Assembly (NCBI GenBank): GCA_023150455.1 | Contig: JAKLKW010000022.1 | Span: 1 to 52,930, forward strand | Source: Alphaproteobacteria bacterium | Lineage (GTDB): Bacteria; Pseudomonadota; Alphaproteobacteria; JAEULC01 | Direction: 5' to 3' | DNA length: 52,930 nt | Part shown: piece after piece, positions 34,627 through 46,024 of the stretch | Layout: each line of letters starts with the position of its first letter | Numbering within the stretch: position 1 is the first letter of the stretch | Notes under the pieces: generated by a model | What the model was told of the DNA's origin: nothing | Database searches by the model: none | The model's input: the letters and a program-made list of their open reading frames with translations, nothing else | Translations under genes and position numbers: made by a program

Positions 34627-35415
34627 CTAGTGGCTCACGCCGAGATACGCGTCGATCACCTTCTGCTCGCCGCGCACATGGTCGGGCGTGCCGTCGGCGA
34701 TCTTGCGGCCGTAGTCGAGCACGACGACGCGGTCCGACAGGTCCATCACCACGCCCATGTCGTGCTCGATCAGCGCGATGGTGGTGCCGAACTCGTCGTT
34801 CACGTCGAGGATGAAGCGGCACATGTCTTCCTTCTCCTCGACGTTCATGCCCGCCATCGGCTCGTCCAGCAGCAGCAGCTCGGGCTCGGCCGCGAGCGCG
34901 CGGCCCAGCTCGACGCGCTTCTGCAGGCCGTAGGGCAGCTGGCCGACCGGCGTCTTGCGGATCGACTGGATCTCGAGGAAGTCGATGATGTGCTCGACGA
35001 ACTCGCGGTGGCGGGTCTCTTCCTGCTCGGCCGGCCCGGTCCAGGCGAGCTGGAACAGGAAGTTGCTGCGCATCTTCAGGAGCCGCCCGGTCATGATGTT
35101 GTCGAGCGTGCTCATGCCCCTGAACAGCGCGATGTTCTGGAAGGTGCGGGCGATGCCCTGGGCCGCCGCCTCGTGCGGGCGCATCTGCTTGCGGGTCTGG
35201 CCCTTGAACGTGATCTGGCCCTGCTGCGGATGATAGAAGCCGTTGATCACGTTCAGCATCGAGCTCTTGCCGGCGCCGTTCGGGCCGATGATGGCGCGGA
35301 TCTCGTGCTTGCGGATGTCGAAGCTGACGCCGCTCAGCGCCTGCACGCCGCCGAACGAGAGCGTGATGTCGTCGACCTTCAGCAGAACGTCGCCGACAGG
35401 CCTGGTGCGCTGCAT
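34627..35415 (-). CDS. livG: Liv-type ABC transporter ATP-binding protein (LivG)
   Basis: A 262-residue ATPase. Walker A is GPNGAGKSSM, followed by NVINGFYHPQQG, the Q-loop region ARTFQNIALF, a signature-region LPYGLQKRVELGRAL, Walker B LLLLDEPMAGM and the switch VALIEHDMGVVM-like stretch. The LivG-type insert between the Q-loop and the signature is present. Second gene of the operon, 10 bases after the acyl-CoA synthetase. It would pair with LivF in the transporter. Confidence 0.94.
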   Translation of the reverse strand: MQRTRPVGDVLLKVDDITLSFGGVQALSGVSFDIRKHEIRAIIGPNGAGKSSMLNVINGFYHPQQGQITFKGQTRKQMRPHEAAAQGIARTFQNIALFRGMSTLDNIMTGRLLKMRSNFLFQLAWTGPAEQEETRHREFVEHIIDFLEIQSIRKTPVGQLPYGLQKRVELGRALAAEPELLLLDEPMAGMNVEEKEDMCRFILDVNDEFGTTIALIEHDMGVVMDLSDRVVVLDYGRKIADGTPDHVRGEQKVIDAYLGVSH

Positions 35416-35425
35416 GCGGCGGGCT

Positions 35426-37468
35426 TCAGGCGGCCTTGCGGCCGCCGGCGGCGGCGGCGGCGGCCGCTTCCGGCTTGCCCTCGGGCGCGAAGGTCTTGGC
35501 CTGGTCGATGCGCACCCGCCCGCGGATCGCGCCGGTGCGCCCGTCCTCGTAGCGCACCTCCATCTGCATGTCGATGTGGTCGCGCTCGGAGAACAGCGCC
35601 TCGACCAGCGTCTCGTAGCGCTCGCCGATGAAGCGCCGGCGCACCTTGCGCGTGCGCGTGAGCTCGCCGTCGTCGGCGTCGAGCTCCTTGGGCAGGATGA
35701 GAAACCGCCTCACCTGCGAGGAGCTCATGTGCGCATCCTTGGCCAGGTCGCGGTTGACCTCTTCGATGTTGCCGCGGATCAGGTCGTAGACCTCGGGCCG
35801 CGCCGCCAGTTCCTGGTAGCTGCCGTAGGGGATGTTGCGGCGCTCGGCCCAGTCGCCGACCGCGGTCATGTCGATGTTGATGAAGGCGCAGACATGGTCG
35901 CGCCCGGCGCCGAAGGCCACGGCCTCGCGGATATTGGGGAAGAACTTCAGCTTGTTCTCGATGTATTTCGGCGCGAACAGCGAGCCGTCCTTGAGCTTGC
36001 CCACGTCCTTGGCGCGGTCGATGATCTTGAGCTGCCCGTCGGCGTCGAAATAGCCGGCGTCGCCCGTGCGCACCCAGCCGTCCGCCGTCTTCGTCTCGGC
36101 CGTCGCCTGCGGGTTCTTGTAGTACTCCAGGAACACGCCGGGACTCTTGAACAGCACCTCGCCGTCCTCGGTCAGCTTGATCTCCACCTGCGGCGCCGGC
36201 GGGCCGACCGTGTCGCGCTTGACCTGGCCGTCGGCCTGCATGGCGATGAACACCGAGGCCTCGGTCGAGCCGTAGAGCTGCTTCATGTTCATGCCGAGCG
36301 AGCGGTAGAACTCGAACATGTCGGGGCCGATCGCCTCGCCGGCGGTGTAGCAGATGCGCACGCGGCTGAACCCCAGCGTGTTCTTGAGCGGCTCGTAGAC
36401 GAGGTAGCGCCCGAGCGCGTAGAGCAGGCGGTCCGTCAAGGACACGGGCTGGCCGTCCATGATGCGGCTGCCGCTGCGCCGCGCGACGCGCATGAAGAAG
36501 TGGAACATGCCGCGCTTCAGCGCGCCGGCGTCCTCCATGCGGATCATCACGGTCGTCAGCAGGTTCTCGAAGATGCGCGGCGGCGCGAAGAAGAAGGTCG
36601 GCCCCAGCTCGCGCAGGTCGTTCAGCACGGTGGCGCCGCTTTCCGGGCAGGCGACGCAGAACCCGGCGACATAGGCCTCGGCGAACGAGAAGATGTGGTC
36701 GCCGACCCAGGCCATCGGCAGGTAGGCAAGCACCTCGTCGTCCGCGGTCAGGCGGTCGAAGCGGGCGCCGTTCTCCGCCGTGATCACCAGGTTGTCGAAG
36801 CTCAGCATGCAGCCCTTGGACTGGCCGGTGGTGCCGGACGTGTAGAGCATCACGGCGACGTCGCTGCCTTTCCCCTTGTCGACCTCCTGCTCGAGGAAAC
36901 CCGGATTCCCGGCGGCGAAGTCGCGGCCGTTCTGCTGCACCTGGTCGTAGGACGAGAGCACGGCGTGGTCGTAGTGCCTGAGGCCCCGCGGGTCCTCGTA
37001 GACGATGTGCTCGAGCAGCGGACAGCGCGGCTTGATCTCGAGCAGCTTGTCGACCTGCTCCTGGTCCTCGGCCACGGCGAAGCGGATCTCGGCGTGGTCG
37101 AGCACGAAGCGCATCTCCTCCGCCACGGCGTCCTGGTAGACCGGGACCGGGACCGCGCCGAGCGACTGGGCCGCGACCATGGTCCAGTAGAGGCGCGGGC
37201 GGTTGTCGCCGACGATCGCGATCTTGTCGCCGCGCCCGAGCCCCATCACGTGCAGGCCGCAGGCGAGGTCGTGCACGTTGCCGGCGACCTGGCCCCAGGT
37301 CCAGGACTGCCAGATGCCATAGGTCTTCTCGCGCGAGGCGGCGCGCTCGCCGCGCGCCATCGCCTGGAAGCGCAACAGCTTCGGGAACGTGTCGGCCCAG
37401 GCCGGACGGTACCCGGCCTCGGTCAACGGGGCGTTGGCGGTCGCGGTGGTGCCGGGTGAAATGGCCAT
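35426..37468 (-). CDS. AMP-forming long-chain-type acyl-CoA synthetase
   Basis: A 680-residue adenylate-forming ligase that joins a carboxylic acid to CoA using ATP. The phosphate-binding motif is MLYTSGTTGQSKGC, with the adenine region YGSTEASV, then DGWVRTGDAGYFDADGQLKIIDRAKD. The N and C termini resemble FadD15/long-chain groups (GIWQSWTWGQV, ending in an Ala-rich tail). It opens the operon of the Liv-type transporter, so it probably activates the imported acid. The ATG at 37468 has AGAGGGAGC upstream at a long distance; the start is moderately secure. Confidence 0.92.
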   Translation of the reverse strand: MAISPGTTATANAPLTEAGYRPAWADTFPKLLRFQAMARGERAASREKTYGIWQSWTWGQVAGNVHDLACGLHVMGLGRGDKIAIVGDNRPRLYWTMVAAQSLGAVPVPVYQDAVAEEMRFVLDHAEIRFAVAEDQEQVDKLLEIKPRCPLLEHIVYEDPRGLRHYDHAVLSSYDQVQQNGRDFAAGNPGFLEQEVDKGKGSDVAVMLYTSGTTGQSKGCMLSFDNLVITAENGARFDRLTADDEVLAYLPMAWVGDHIFSFAEAYVAGFCVACPESGATVLNDLRELGPTFFFAPPRIFENLLTTVMIRMEDAGALKRGMFHFFMRVARRSGSRIMDGQPVSLTDRLLYALGRYLVYEPLKNTLGFSRVRICYTAGEAIGPDMFEFYRSLGMNMKQLYGSTEASVFIAMQADGQVKRDTVGPPAPQVEIKLTEDGEVLFKSPGVFLEYYKNPQATAETKTADGWVRTGDAGYFDADGQLKIIDRAKDVGKLKDGSLFAPKYIENKLKFFPNIREAVAFGAGRDHVCAFINIDMTAVGDWAERRNIPYGSYQELAARPEVYDLIRGNIEEVNRDLAKDAHMSSSQVRRFLILPKELDADDGELTRTRKVRRRFIGERYETLVEALFSERDHIDMQMEVRYEDGRTGAIRGRVRIDQAKTFAPEGKPEAAAAAAAGGRKAA

Positions 37469-37802
37469 GGGCCGGTCGCGCTCCCTCTACCTCGGGGTCG
37501 GGGCCGACGCTTTCCTGGGCCGATGGCCGCCGCCGAGGCGGACCGTAGCCAGACCACAGACTCCCAAGAGCGTACGCCGTCCCGACCGGCCGGCCTTCTT
37601 GTGGCCGGCTCTGGTTCTCCCCGACACCTAACCCATTGGTGGGGAAGGGTCAAGGCACAGCGCCGGTTTCGCACGGCGGCCAGTTCGTCGCAGCGCCAAC
37701 GGCCTGTCCCTGGCCAGGACGAGTGGCTCCCTTTCCGAGCCTCCCCCTTCTCCGTTATGTTCGCCCGCAATTCCAAGCTCCAGCGGTTGGGGGAGACAGC
37801 CC
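37469..37802. other. Divergent intergenic region between the acyl-CoA synthetase and aconitase genes
   Basis: These 334 bases should carry promoters for the minus-strand Liv/CoA-ligase operon and for plus-strand aconitase. I see no coding frame with support, no clear -35/-10 pairs and no known operator. A GGGGGAGACAGCCC ribosome site precedes the aconitase GTG. Confidence 0.55.
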
Positions 37803-40490
<2,688 letters not shown>

Positions 40491-40500
40491 CCGACCGGCA

Positions 40501-40527
40501 AGGGGCGCCGCCGACCACGGCGCCCCT
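40501..40527 (+). terminator. Strong hairpin downstream of aconitase
   Basis: Perfect 10-base inverted repeat AGGGGCGCCG/CGGCGCCCCT with a seven-base loop, starting 10 bases after the acnA stop. GCAA and TTGC flanks could extend it with a bulge. No T-run follows. Confidence 0.65.
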
Positions 40528-40674
40528 GCTTGCCCAAGACACGGCCAAGAACTCAGAAGAACAGATGCCGCGACACGGTAGTGTCACGTAAATGAAATCT
40601 GCGCGTTGTTAGTAAACTGATTACGATTGCCCCAGATACTGCGGTGCAAACACGGATCGCGAAGGGGCACGACG

Positions 40675-41886
40675 ATGCTGGGCGAAAGGGAAGTCGCCGC
40701 GACTTCCGCGCCGACGCCGGAGCAGGACGCTTACTGGCGTGCCGGGGCCATTGCCGACTTCGTGACGCCGTTCGATCCTGCGGCGGCCTGCGGGCACGTG
40801 TTCGACGAGCTGGTCGACGACGAGACGCGCGTCGCGGTGCCGGTGATCGGGCAGGACGGGCGGGTTCTGGGCCTGGTCGAACGCCACAAGCTGATCCTGC
40901 AGTTCGCCAAGCGCTTCGTGCGCGAGCTGTTCGAGAAGCGCCCGATCACCTTCATGATGGACAGGAGCCCGCCGGTGGTCGACGCCTGGACGCCGGTCGA
41001 ACGCCTGTCCGATCACGTCGCCAATGCCCGCGCCAACGATCAGCTGGGCGACCTGGTGGTCACGCGCGATGGCCAGTATCTCGGCGTCGCCTCGGCCCTG
41101 TCGCTGCTGAAGCGGCTGCACGAGCTGAGCGACCGGCGCCTGGTCGAGGCGACCGAGGCACGCGCGGAGGCCGAGCGCGCCAACCTCGCCAAGTCCGAGC
41201 TGCTGGCGAACATGAGCCACGAGCTGCGGACGCCGCTCAACGCCATCATTGGCTTCTCCGAGGTGATGCGCGACGAGCTGTTCGGCCAGCTCGGCAATCC
41301 ACGCTACCGGGACTATGCCGGCGACATCAACTACAGCGGCGGGCTGCTGCTCGACCTGATCAACGACATCCTCGACCTGTCCAAGGCCGAGGCCGGCCGA
41401 TTGGAGCTGGTCGACGAGGTCGTCGACCTGGAGGAATGCGCCCGGGTCGGCACGCGGCTGATGCGCGAGCGCGCGGCGCGCGCCCGGGTCGCGCTCGACC
41501 ACCGAAGCCTGGCGCGCGTGCCGCCGCTGCGCGCGGACCGGCGCCGCCTGCAGCAGATCGTGCTGAACCTGCTCAGCAACGCGATCAAATTTACCCCGCC
41601 CGGCGGCTCGGTCGTCGCGTTTACCACGCGCGCGCCGAACGGTGGCGCGCGGCTGATCGTCGAGGATACCGGCATCGGCATCGCGGCCGAGGACATCCCC
41701 AGGGTGCTGCAGCCGTTCGGCCAAGCGTCGATCGTTTCGCAGCCGCAGCGTGAAGGCACGGGACTTGGCCTGCCGATCGTGGTAAAGCTCGCGCGCGCGC
41801 ATGGCGGGGACATGAAGCTGATCAGCACGCCGGGGTTCGGCACCACAGTCATGGTCGATTTGCCGCCGCACCGCCTGGTCGCGTGA
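40675..41886 (+). CDS. Sensor histidine kinase with N-terminal CBS pair
   Basis: A 403-residue soluble kinase with no membrane segment. Residues about 28-148 look like two CBS modules (AVPVIGQDGRVLGLVER; DLVVTRDGQYLGVASAL), which usually bind adenine nucleotides. A short coiled coil (150-175) leads to the HisKA domain: NMSHELRTPLNAI with the phosphorylated His182. The ATPase domain has the N-box QIVLNLLSNAIKF, VEDTGIGIAAED and GTGLGLPIV. No response regulator is nearby, so it is an orphan kinase. AAGGGGCACGACG precedes the ATG at 40675. An AT-richer leader upstream contains GACAC-GGTA-GTGTC (40572-40585), a possible operator. Confidence 0.87.
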   Translation: MLGEREVAATSAPTPEQDAYWRAGAIADFVTPFDPAAACGHVFDELVDDETRVAVPVIGQDGRVLGLVERHKLILQFAKRFVRELFEKRPITFMMDRSPPVVDAWTPVERLSDHVANARANDQLGDLVVTRDGQYLGVASALSLLKRLHELSDRRLVEATEARAEAERANLAKSELLANMSHELRTPLNAIIGFSEVMRDELFGQLGNPRYRDYAGDINYSGGLLLDLINDILDLSKAEAGRLELVDEVVDLEECARVGTRLMRERAARARVALDHRSLARVPPLRADRRRLQQIVLNLLSNAIKFTPPGGSVVAFTTRAPNGGARLIVEDTGIGIAAEDIPRVLQPFGQASIVSQPQREGTGLGLPIVVKLARAHGGDMKLISTPGFGTTVMVDLPPHRLVA

Positions 41887-41960
41887 CCGCGCAAGTGCGC
41901 GATTCCGCATCACTGACAGGTGATTTGCGGGTGATTGCGGCGGGGACCTATCGTCCCGTC

Positions 41961-42704
41961 ATGAAAGCGCTATCCGTCGCCTTTGCCGGCGTGCTGGCTG
42001 CCTGGTCGGCCATGATGCCGCCGACCTGGGCCGGAGAGCGCACGCTGACGGTGGTCGAGCTGTTCACCTCGCAGGGCTGCTCGTCCTGCCCGCCGGCCGA
42101 GGCCTATCTCGGCAAGCTGTCGAGGCGCCCGGAGCTGCTGGCGATCGAGCTGCACGTCGACTACTGGGACTATATCGGCTGGAAGGATCCCTTCGCCACG
42201 CGCGCCGCGACCGAGCGGCAGCGCCGCTACAACAAGCGCCTGGGGCGCGGCTACGTCTACACGCCCCAGGTCGTCGTCGACGGCGTCGCCGAGTCGGTCG
42301 GCTCGGACAAGGGCGCGGTCGAGGCCGCGATCGAGACGGCGCGCCGGCCGGGCCGCAAGCAGGTCGAGATCCGCATCGCCACCACAGGCAAGGGCCGACT
42401 GACCGTCGACCTGCCGGCGGGCAAGGCCGGCATGCTGTGCGACGTGCTGCTGGTCGGGTTCGACCCGCTGCACCAGACCAGGGTGCTGCGCGGCGAGAAC
42501 AGCGGCAAGACGCTGAACAACTACAACGTCGTGCGCGACCTCCAGCGCGTCGGCTTCTGGTCCGGCCAGCCGGCGACGATCGAGCTGCCCAAGCTCGACG
42601 CCGACGCCACGCGCGCCTGGGCCGTCATCGTTCAGGCGGAGGACGCCGGCGAGATCCTGGGCGCGGCGCGCATCAGCAGCGAGATGCTGACCAGCAACCG
42701 GTGA
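41961..42704 (+). CDS. DUF1223 family thioredoxin-fold secreted protein
   Basis: A 247-residue protein of unknown function. A signal peptide opens it (MKALSVAFAGVLAAWSAMMPPTWAGE). The conserved block VVELFTSQGCSSCPPAEAYL has a thioredoxin-like CxxC, and VDYWDYIGWKDPFA and YTPQVVVDG are family landmarks. A redox role in the periplasm is plausible but unshown. I chose the ATG at 41961 because it starts the signal peptide; a GTG at 41883 overlapping the kinase stop (GTGA) would add 26 residues and is less likely. Confidence 0.87.
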   Translation: MKALSVAFAGVLAAWSAMMPPTWAGERTLTVVELFTSQGCSSCPPAEAYLGKLSRRPELLAIELHVDYWDYIGWKDPFATRAATERQRRYNKRLGRGYVYTPQVVVDGVAESVGSDKGAVEAAIETARRPGRKQVEIRIATTGKGRLTVDLPAGKAGMLCDVLLVGFDPLHQTRVLRGENSGKTLNNYNVVRDLQRVGFWSGQPATIELPKLDADATRAWAVIVQAEDAGEILGAARISSEMLTSNR

Positions 42705-42742
42705 TGCGCTAAGAATCGCCCCGCGGAAACGGGGGCGCTCGA

Positions 42743-44179
42743 ATGACGACCAAGCTGCTGATCGCCGGCGACTGGCGCGAAAGCGCGAGCGGCGACACGA
42801 TCCCCGTCATCGACCCGAGCGACGGCGCGGAATACGCCCGCATCGGGCGGGGCGGGTCCGCCGACATCGACCGCGCGGTCAAGGCGGCGCGCGCCGCGCT
42901 GGAAGGCGCCTGGGGCCGGCTGCCCGCCGTCGAGCGCGGCCGGCTGATGGCGAAGCTGAGCCAGGCCATCGCCGACCGCGTCGAGGAGCTGGCGCGCATC
43001 GAGGCGCGCGACACCGGCAAGCCGCTCAAGCAGGCGCGGGCCGACGCTTTAGCCTGCGCGCGCTATTTCGAGTTCTATGCCGGCGCGGCCGACAAGCTGC
43101 ACGGCGAGACCCTGCCCTACATGGCCGGCTACACCGTCCTGACGCTGCGCGAGCCGCACGGCGTGACCGGGCACATCATCCCGTGGAACTATCCGATGCA
43201 GATGCTCGGACGCAGCGTCGGGGCGGCGCTCGCCGCCGGCAACGCCTGCGTGCTGAAGCCGGCCGAGGACGCCTCGATGTCGTCCTTGCGCATCGGCGAG
43301 CTGGCGACCGAGGCGGGATTCCCGCCCGGTGCCATCAACGTCGTGCCGGGCTACGGCGAGGAGGCCGGGGCGGCCTTGAGCGGCCATCCCGGCATCGACC
43401 ACGTCTCCTTCACCGGCTCGCCCGAGGTCGGCACGCTGGTGCAGCAGGCGGCCGCGCGCAACAACGTGCCGGTGACGATGGAGCTGGGCGGCAAGTCGCC
43501 GCAGCTCGTCTTCGCCGACGCCGACCTCGACGCGGCGCTGCCGTTCATCACCGGCGCCATCGTGCAGAACGCGGGCCAGACCTGCTCGGCCGGCAGCCGG
43601 CTGCTGGTCGAGGCGACGGCCTATGACCGCGTCGCCGAGAAGGTGGCCGAGCGCTTCCGCTCGTTGCGCGTCGGCTCGTGGGACATGGACCTCGACTGCG
43701 GGCCGCTGATCAACCGGCAGCAGAAGAGCCGCGTCGACGGCTACATCGAAGGCGCGCGCCGCGACGGCGTGGCAAAGCTGGCCGAAGGCGTGCTGGCGCC
43801 GAACACGCCGCCCGGCGGCTACTACGTGGCGCCGAGCTTCTTCGGCCCGGTCGCGCCCGGCAGCAAGCTGGAGCAGGAAGAGGTGTTCGGGCCCGTGCTG
43901 GCCGCGGTGCGCTTCGCCGACGAGGCCGAGGCCGTCCGCGTCGCCAACGGCACGCCCTACGGCCTCGTCGCCGGCGTCTGGACGCGGGATGGCGGGCGGC
44001 AGCTGCGCGTGGCCCGCGCACTGCGCTGCGGCCAGGTGTTCGTCAACAACTACGGCGCCGGCGGCGGCGTCGAGCTGCCGTTCGGCGGCGTCAAGCGCTC
44101 GGGCTTCGGCCGCGAGAAGGGCTTCGAGGCGCTGTACGGGTTCTCGACGCTGAAGACCGTCGCCATCCGGCACGGCTGA
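42743..44179 (+). CDS. NAD(P)-dependent aldehyde dehydrogenase family protein
   Basis: A 478-residue enzyme oxidising an aldehyde to a carboxylate. Key elements are GHIIPWNYPMQ (cofactor), FTGSPEVG, the general base in MELGGKSPQLV, the nucleophilic cysteine in NAGQTCSAGSRL, EEVFGPVL and the C-terminal LPFGGVKRSGFGREKG. The sequence resembles betaine- and gamma-aminobutyraldehyde-type groups, but the substrate is not fixed. The ribosome site (GGGGG before CGCTCGA) can pair with upstream CGCCCC (42717-42722/42732-42737), which might limit translation. A short-chain dehydrogenase follows, after a palindromic repeat. Confidence 0.93.
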   Translation: MTTKLLIAGDWRESASGDTIPVIDPSDGAEYARIGRGGSADIDRAVKAARAALEGAWGRLPAVERGRLMAKLSQAIADRVEELARIEARDTGKPLKQARADALACARYFEFYAGAADKLHGETLPYMAGYTVLTLREPHGVTGHIIPWNYPMQMLGRSVGAALAAGNACVLKPAEDASMSSLRIGELATEAGFPPGAINVVPGYGEEAGAALSGHPGIDHVSFTGSPEVGTLVQQAAARNNVPVTMELGGKSPQLVFADADLDAALPFITGAIVQNAGQTCSAGSRLLVEATAYDRVAEKVAERFRSLRVGSWDMDLDCGPLINRQQKSRVDGYIEGARRDGVAKLAEGVLAPNTPPGGYYVAPSFFGPVAPGSKLEQEEVFGPVLAAVRFADEAEAVRVANGTPYGLVAGVWTRDGGRQLRVARALRCGQVFVNNYGAGGGVELPFGGVKRSGFGREKGFEALYGFSTLKTVAIRHG

Positions 44180-44185
44180 AGAACG

Positions 44186-44249
44186 TCCTTCGGCAGGCTC
44201 AGGGCGAGGAGCCCTAACAAAGAATCCTCATCCCGAGCTTGTCGAAGGA
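44186..44249. repeat. Imperfect palindromic intergenic repeat (REP-like)
   Basis: Arm 44186-44210 (begins TCCTTCGGCAGGCTCAGGG) and arm 44225-44249 (ends CGAGCTTGTCGAAGGA) are inverted copies of each other: 20 of 25 positions match, and every mismatch is a G/A or C/T transition of the kind that still allows G-U pairing. The 14-base spacer is AT-rich. It would fold into a long RNA hairpin. The core CCTTCGACAAGCTC is a familiar dispersed intergenic repeat in several alphaproteobacterial genomes (from memory). I see no second copy in this window. Confidence 0.7.
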
Positions 44250-44274
44250 TGAGACCACATGGGAGAGGAAACGC

Positions 44275-45030
44275 ATGCGGCTCAAGGACAAGGTCGCGGT
44301 CATCACCGGCGCGGGCTCGGGCTTCGGCGAGGGCATGGCGCGGCGCTTCGCCGAGGAAGGCGCCAAGGTCGTGGTCAACGACATCGACTTGGACGGCGGC
44401 AAGCGCGTGGTCGAGGCGATCAGGAAGGCCGGCGGCAAGGCCGTGTTCCACAAGGCCGACGTGACCAGGGACGCGCAGGTCAAGGCGATGGTCGCTGCGG
44501 CGCTGAAGCGCTTCGGCCGGCTGGACATCATGGTCAACAACGCCGGCTTCACGCACCGCAACCAGCCGATGACCAGCGTCACCGAAAAGGAGTTCGACCG
44601 CATCTTCGCGGTCAACGTGAAGGCGATCTTCCTGGCGGCGCGGCATGTCGTGCCGATCATGACGAAGCAGGGAGGCGGCGTGATCCTCAACACGGCGTCG
44701 ACCGCGGCCGTGCGCCCTCGCCCGGGGCTTACCTGGTACAACGGCAGCAAGGGCGCCGTGGTCACCATCACCAAGTCGATGGCGGTCGAGCTTGCCCCCG
44801 ACAAGATCCGCGTCGTCGCGATCAACCCGGTGGTCAGCGCGACCGGCATGCTGGCGCAGTTCATCGGCAACGACACGCCGGAGATGCGGGCGAGGTTCGT
44901 CGCCACCATCCCGATGGGCCGCATGAGCACGCCCACGGACATCGCCAACACGGCGCTGTTCCTGTGCTCGGACGAGGCGGAGTTCCTGACCGGCGTGTGC
45001 GTGGAGGTCGACGGCGGCCGGTGCATCTGA
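44275..45030 (+). CDS. SDR family oxidoreductase
   Basis: A 251-residue classical short-chain dehydrogenase. Cofactor motif TGAGSGFGEG, the NNAG motif (MVNNAGFTH), the catalytic Ser in LNTASTAAV and the YxxxK pair in WYNGSKGA are all present; the C terminus ends VEVDGGRCI. The acidic residue after the second strand (NDID) suggests NAD(H) preference. GGGAGAGGAAACGC precedes the ATG at 44275. It lies 95 bases after the aldehyde dehydrogenase, with the palindromic repeat between, and may act in the same alcohol-to-acid route (inference). Confidence 0.93.
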   Translation: MRLKDKVAVITGAGSGFGEGMARRFAEEGAKVVVNDIDLDGGKRVVEAIRKAGGKAVFHKADVTRDAQVKAMVAAALKRFGRLDIMVNNAGFTHRNQPMTSVTEKEFDRIFAVNVKAIFLAARHVVPIMTKQGGGVILNTASTAAVRPRPGLTWYNGSKGAVVTITKSMAVELAPDKIRVVAINPVVSATGMLAQFIGNDTPEMRARFVATIPMGRMSTPTDIANTALFLCSDEAEFLTGVCVEVDGGRCI

Positions 45031-45058
45031 CGCGCCGGCGCGCCTCGCCCCCAAAACG

Positions 45059-45088
45059 AAGCCGCCCGGGATCGCTCCCGGGCGGCTT
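45059..45088. terminator. Bidirectional hairpin terminator
   Basis: Perfect 13-base stem (AAGCCGCCCGGGA and its complement at 45076-45088) with loop TCGC, in the gap between the convergent SDR and Bax-inhibitor genes. A short T-run (GCCTTTGATT) follows on the plus strand, and AA/TT ends suit both directions. Confidence 0.8.
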
Positions 45089-45111
45089 GCCTTTGATTGG
45101 CTGGGCGGCGG

Positions 45112-45825
45112 TTACTTGCGCTCGCCGAACAGCTGCATCAGCATGATGAAGATGTTGATGAAGTCGAGGTAGAGCGTCAGCGCGCCCATGATCGACTTCT
45201 TGGCGGCGACGTCGGCGCCGTCGCCCTCGAAGTAGATCTCCTTGATCCGCTGCGTGTCATAGGCGGTCAGGCCCACGAACACGACCACGCCGATCACCGA
45301 GATGGCGAACTGCAGCGCCGAGCTGGCCAGGAAGACGTTGACCAGCATGGCGATCAGGACGCCGATCAGGCCCGCGAACAGGAACGAGCCCCAGCCGGTC
45401 AGGTCCTTCTTCGTGGTGTAGCCGTAGAGGCTCATGGCCCCGAAGGTCGCCGCGGTGATGAAGAACACGCGCGCGATGCTCGTCCCGGTGAAGGCCAGGA
45501 AGATCGAGCTGAACGCCAGGCCGTTGAGGGCCGCATAGACCCAGAACACGGCCTGGGCCGCGCCGGCGCTCATCGCGTGGATGCGGAAGCTGAGGAAGAA
45601 CACCAGCGCCACCGGCGCCAGGATCACGACCCACTTCAGCGGGCTGAGCAGGATCGGCTCGTACAGCGCCGGGGTGCTGGCGACGAACGCCGCCACCAGG
45701 CCCGTCAGCGCCAGGCCGGACGCCATGTAGTTGTAGACCCGCAGCATGTACTGGCGGAGGCCGACATCGATCTCGGCCTGCATCGCCTCGGTACGGGTCA
45801 TGTACCGACGGTCCTGAAGTGCCAT
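45112..45825 (-). CDS. Bax inhibitor-1/YccA family membrane protein
   Basis: A 237-residue inner-membrane protein with about seven transmembrane segments. The family signature is seen in VGLRQYMLRVYNYMASGLALTG-like N terminus, the region FGAMSLYGYTTKKDLTGWGSFL, and LTAYDTQRIKEIY; the last helix is LYLDFINIFIMLMQLFG. Bacterial relatives (YccA, BsYetJ) modulate FtsH or act as pH-sensitive calcium leak channels; the two aspartates near the C terminus (YDTQ and LDFIN) match the proposed pore pair. It is monocistronic, with a shared terminator downstream. Confidence 0.93.
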   Translation of the reverse strand: MALQDRRYMTRTEAMQAEIDVGLRQYMLRVYNYMASGLALTGLVAAFVASTPALYEPILLSPLKWVVILAPVALVFFLSFRIHAMSAGAAQAVFWVYAALNGLAFSSIFLAFTGTSIARVFFITAATFGAMSLYGYTTKKDLTGWGSFLFAGLIGVLIAMLVNVFLASSALQFAISVIGVVVFVGLTAYDTQRIKEIYFEGDGADVAAKKSIMGALTLYLDFINIFIMLMQLFGERK

Positions 45826-45896
45826 GTGTTTCCGTGCCCTTTCTCACGTATCCGGGGCGCGGGCTCGACTGATTCCAAGCCGCGCTTTCTCGGGGA

Positions 45897-45925
45897 AATA
45901 TGGGGTAGAGGTTACCGTGAATCAA
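45897..45925 (-). promoter_or_regulatory. Candidate promoter of the Bax-inhibitor gene
   Basis: On the minus strand TTGATT (45925-45920) and CATATT (45902-45897) are 17 bases apart, each matching four of six consensus bases, about 72 bases before the ATG. The surrounding 199-base gap (45826-46024) is otherwise without features. Confidence 0.35.
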
Positions 45926-46024
45926 TGGAAACCGGACATCCGTAAGGTTACATAGATTTCATGTTCGCTCCCGCGCGGCTTCTCGAAAACCTTGACGGAT
46001 CAGGAGCTTGGAGACGGCGACCGG

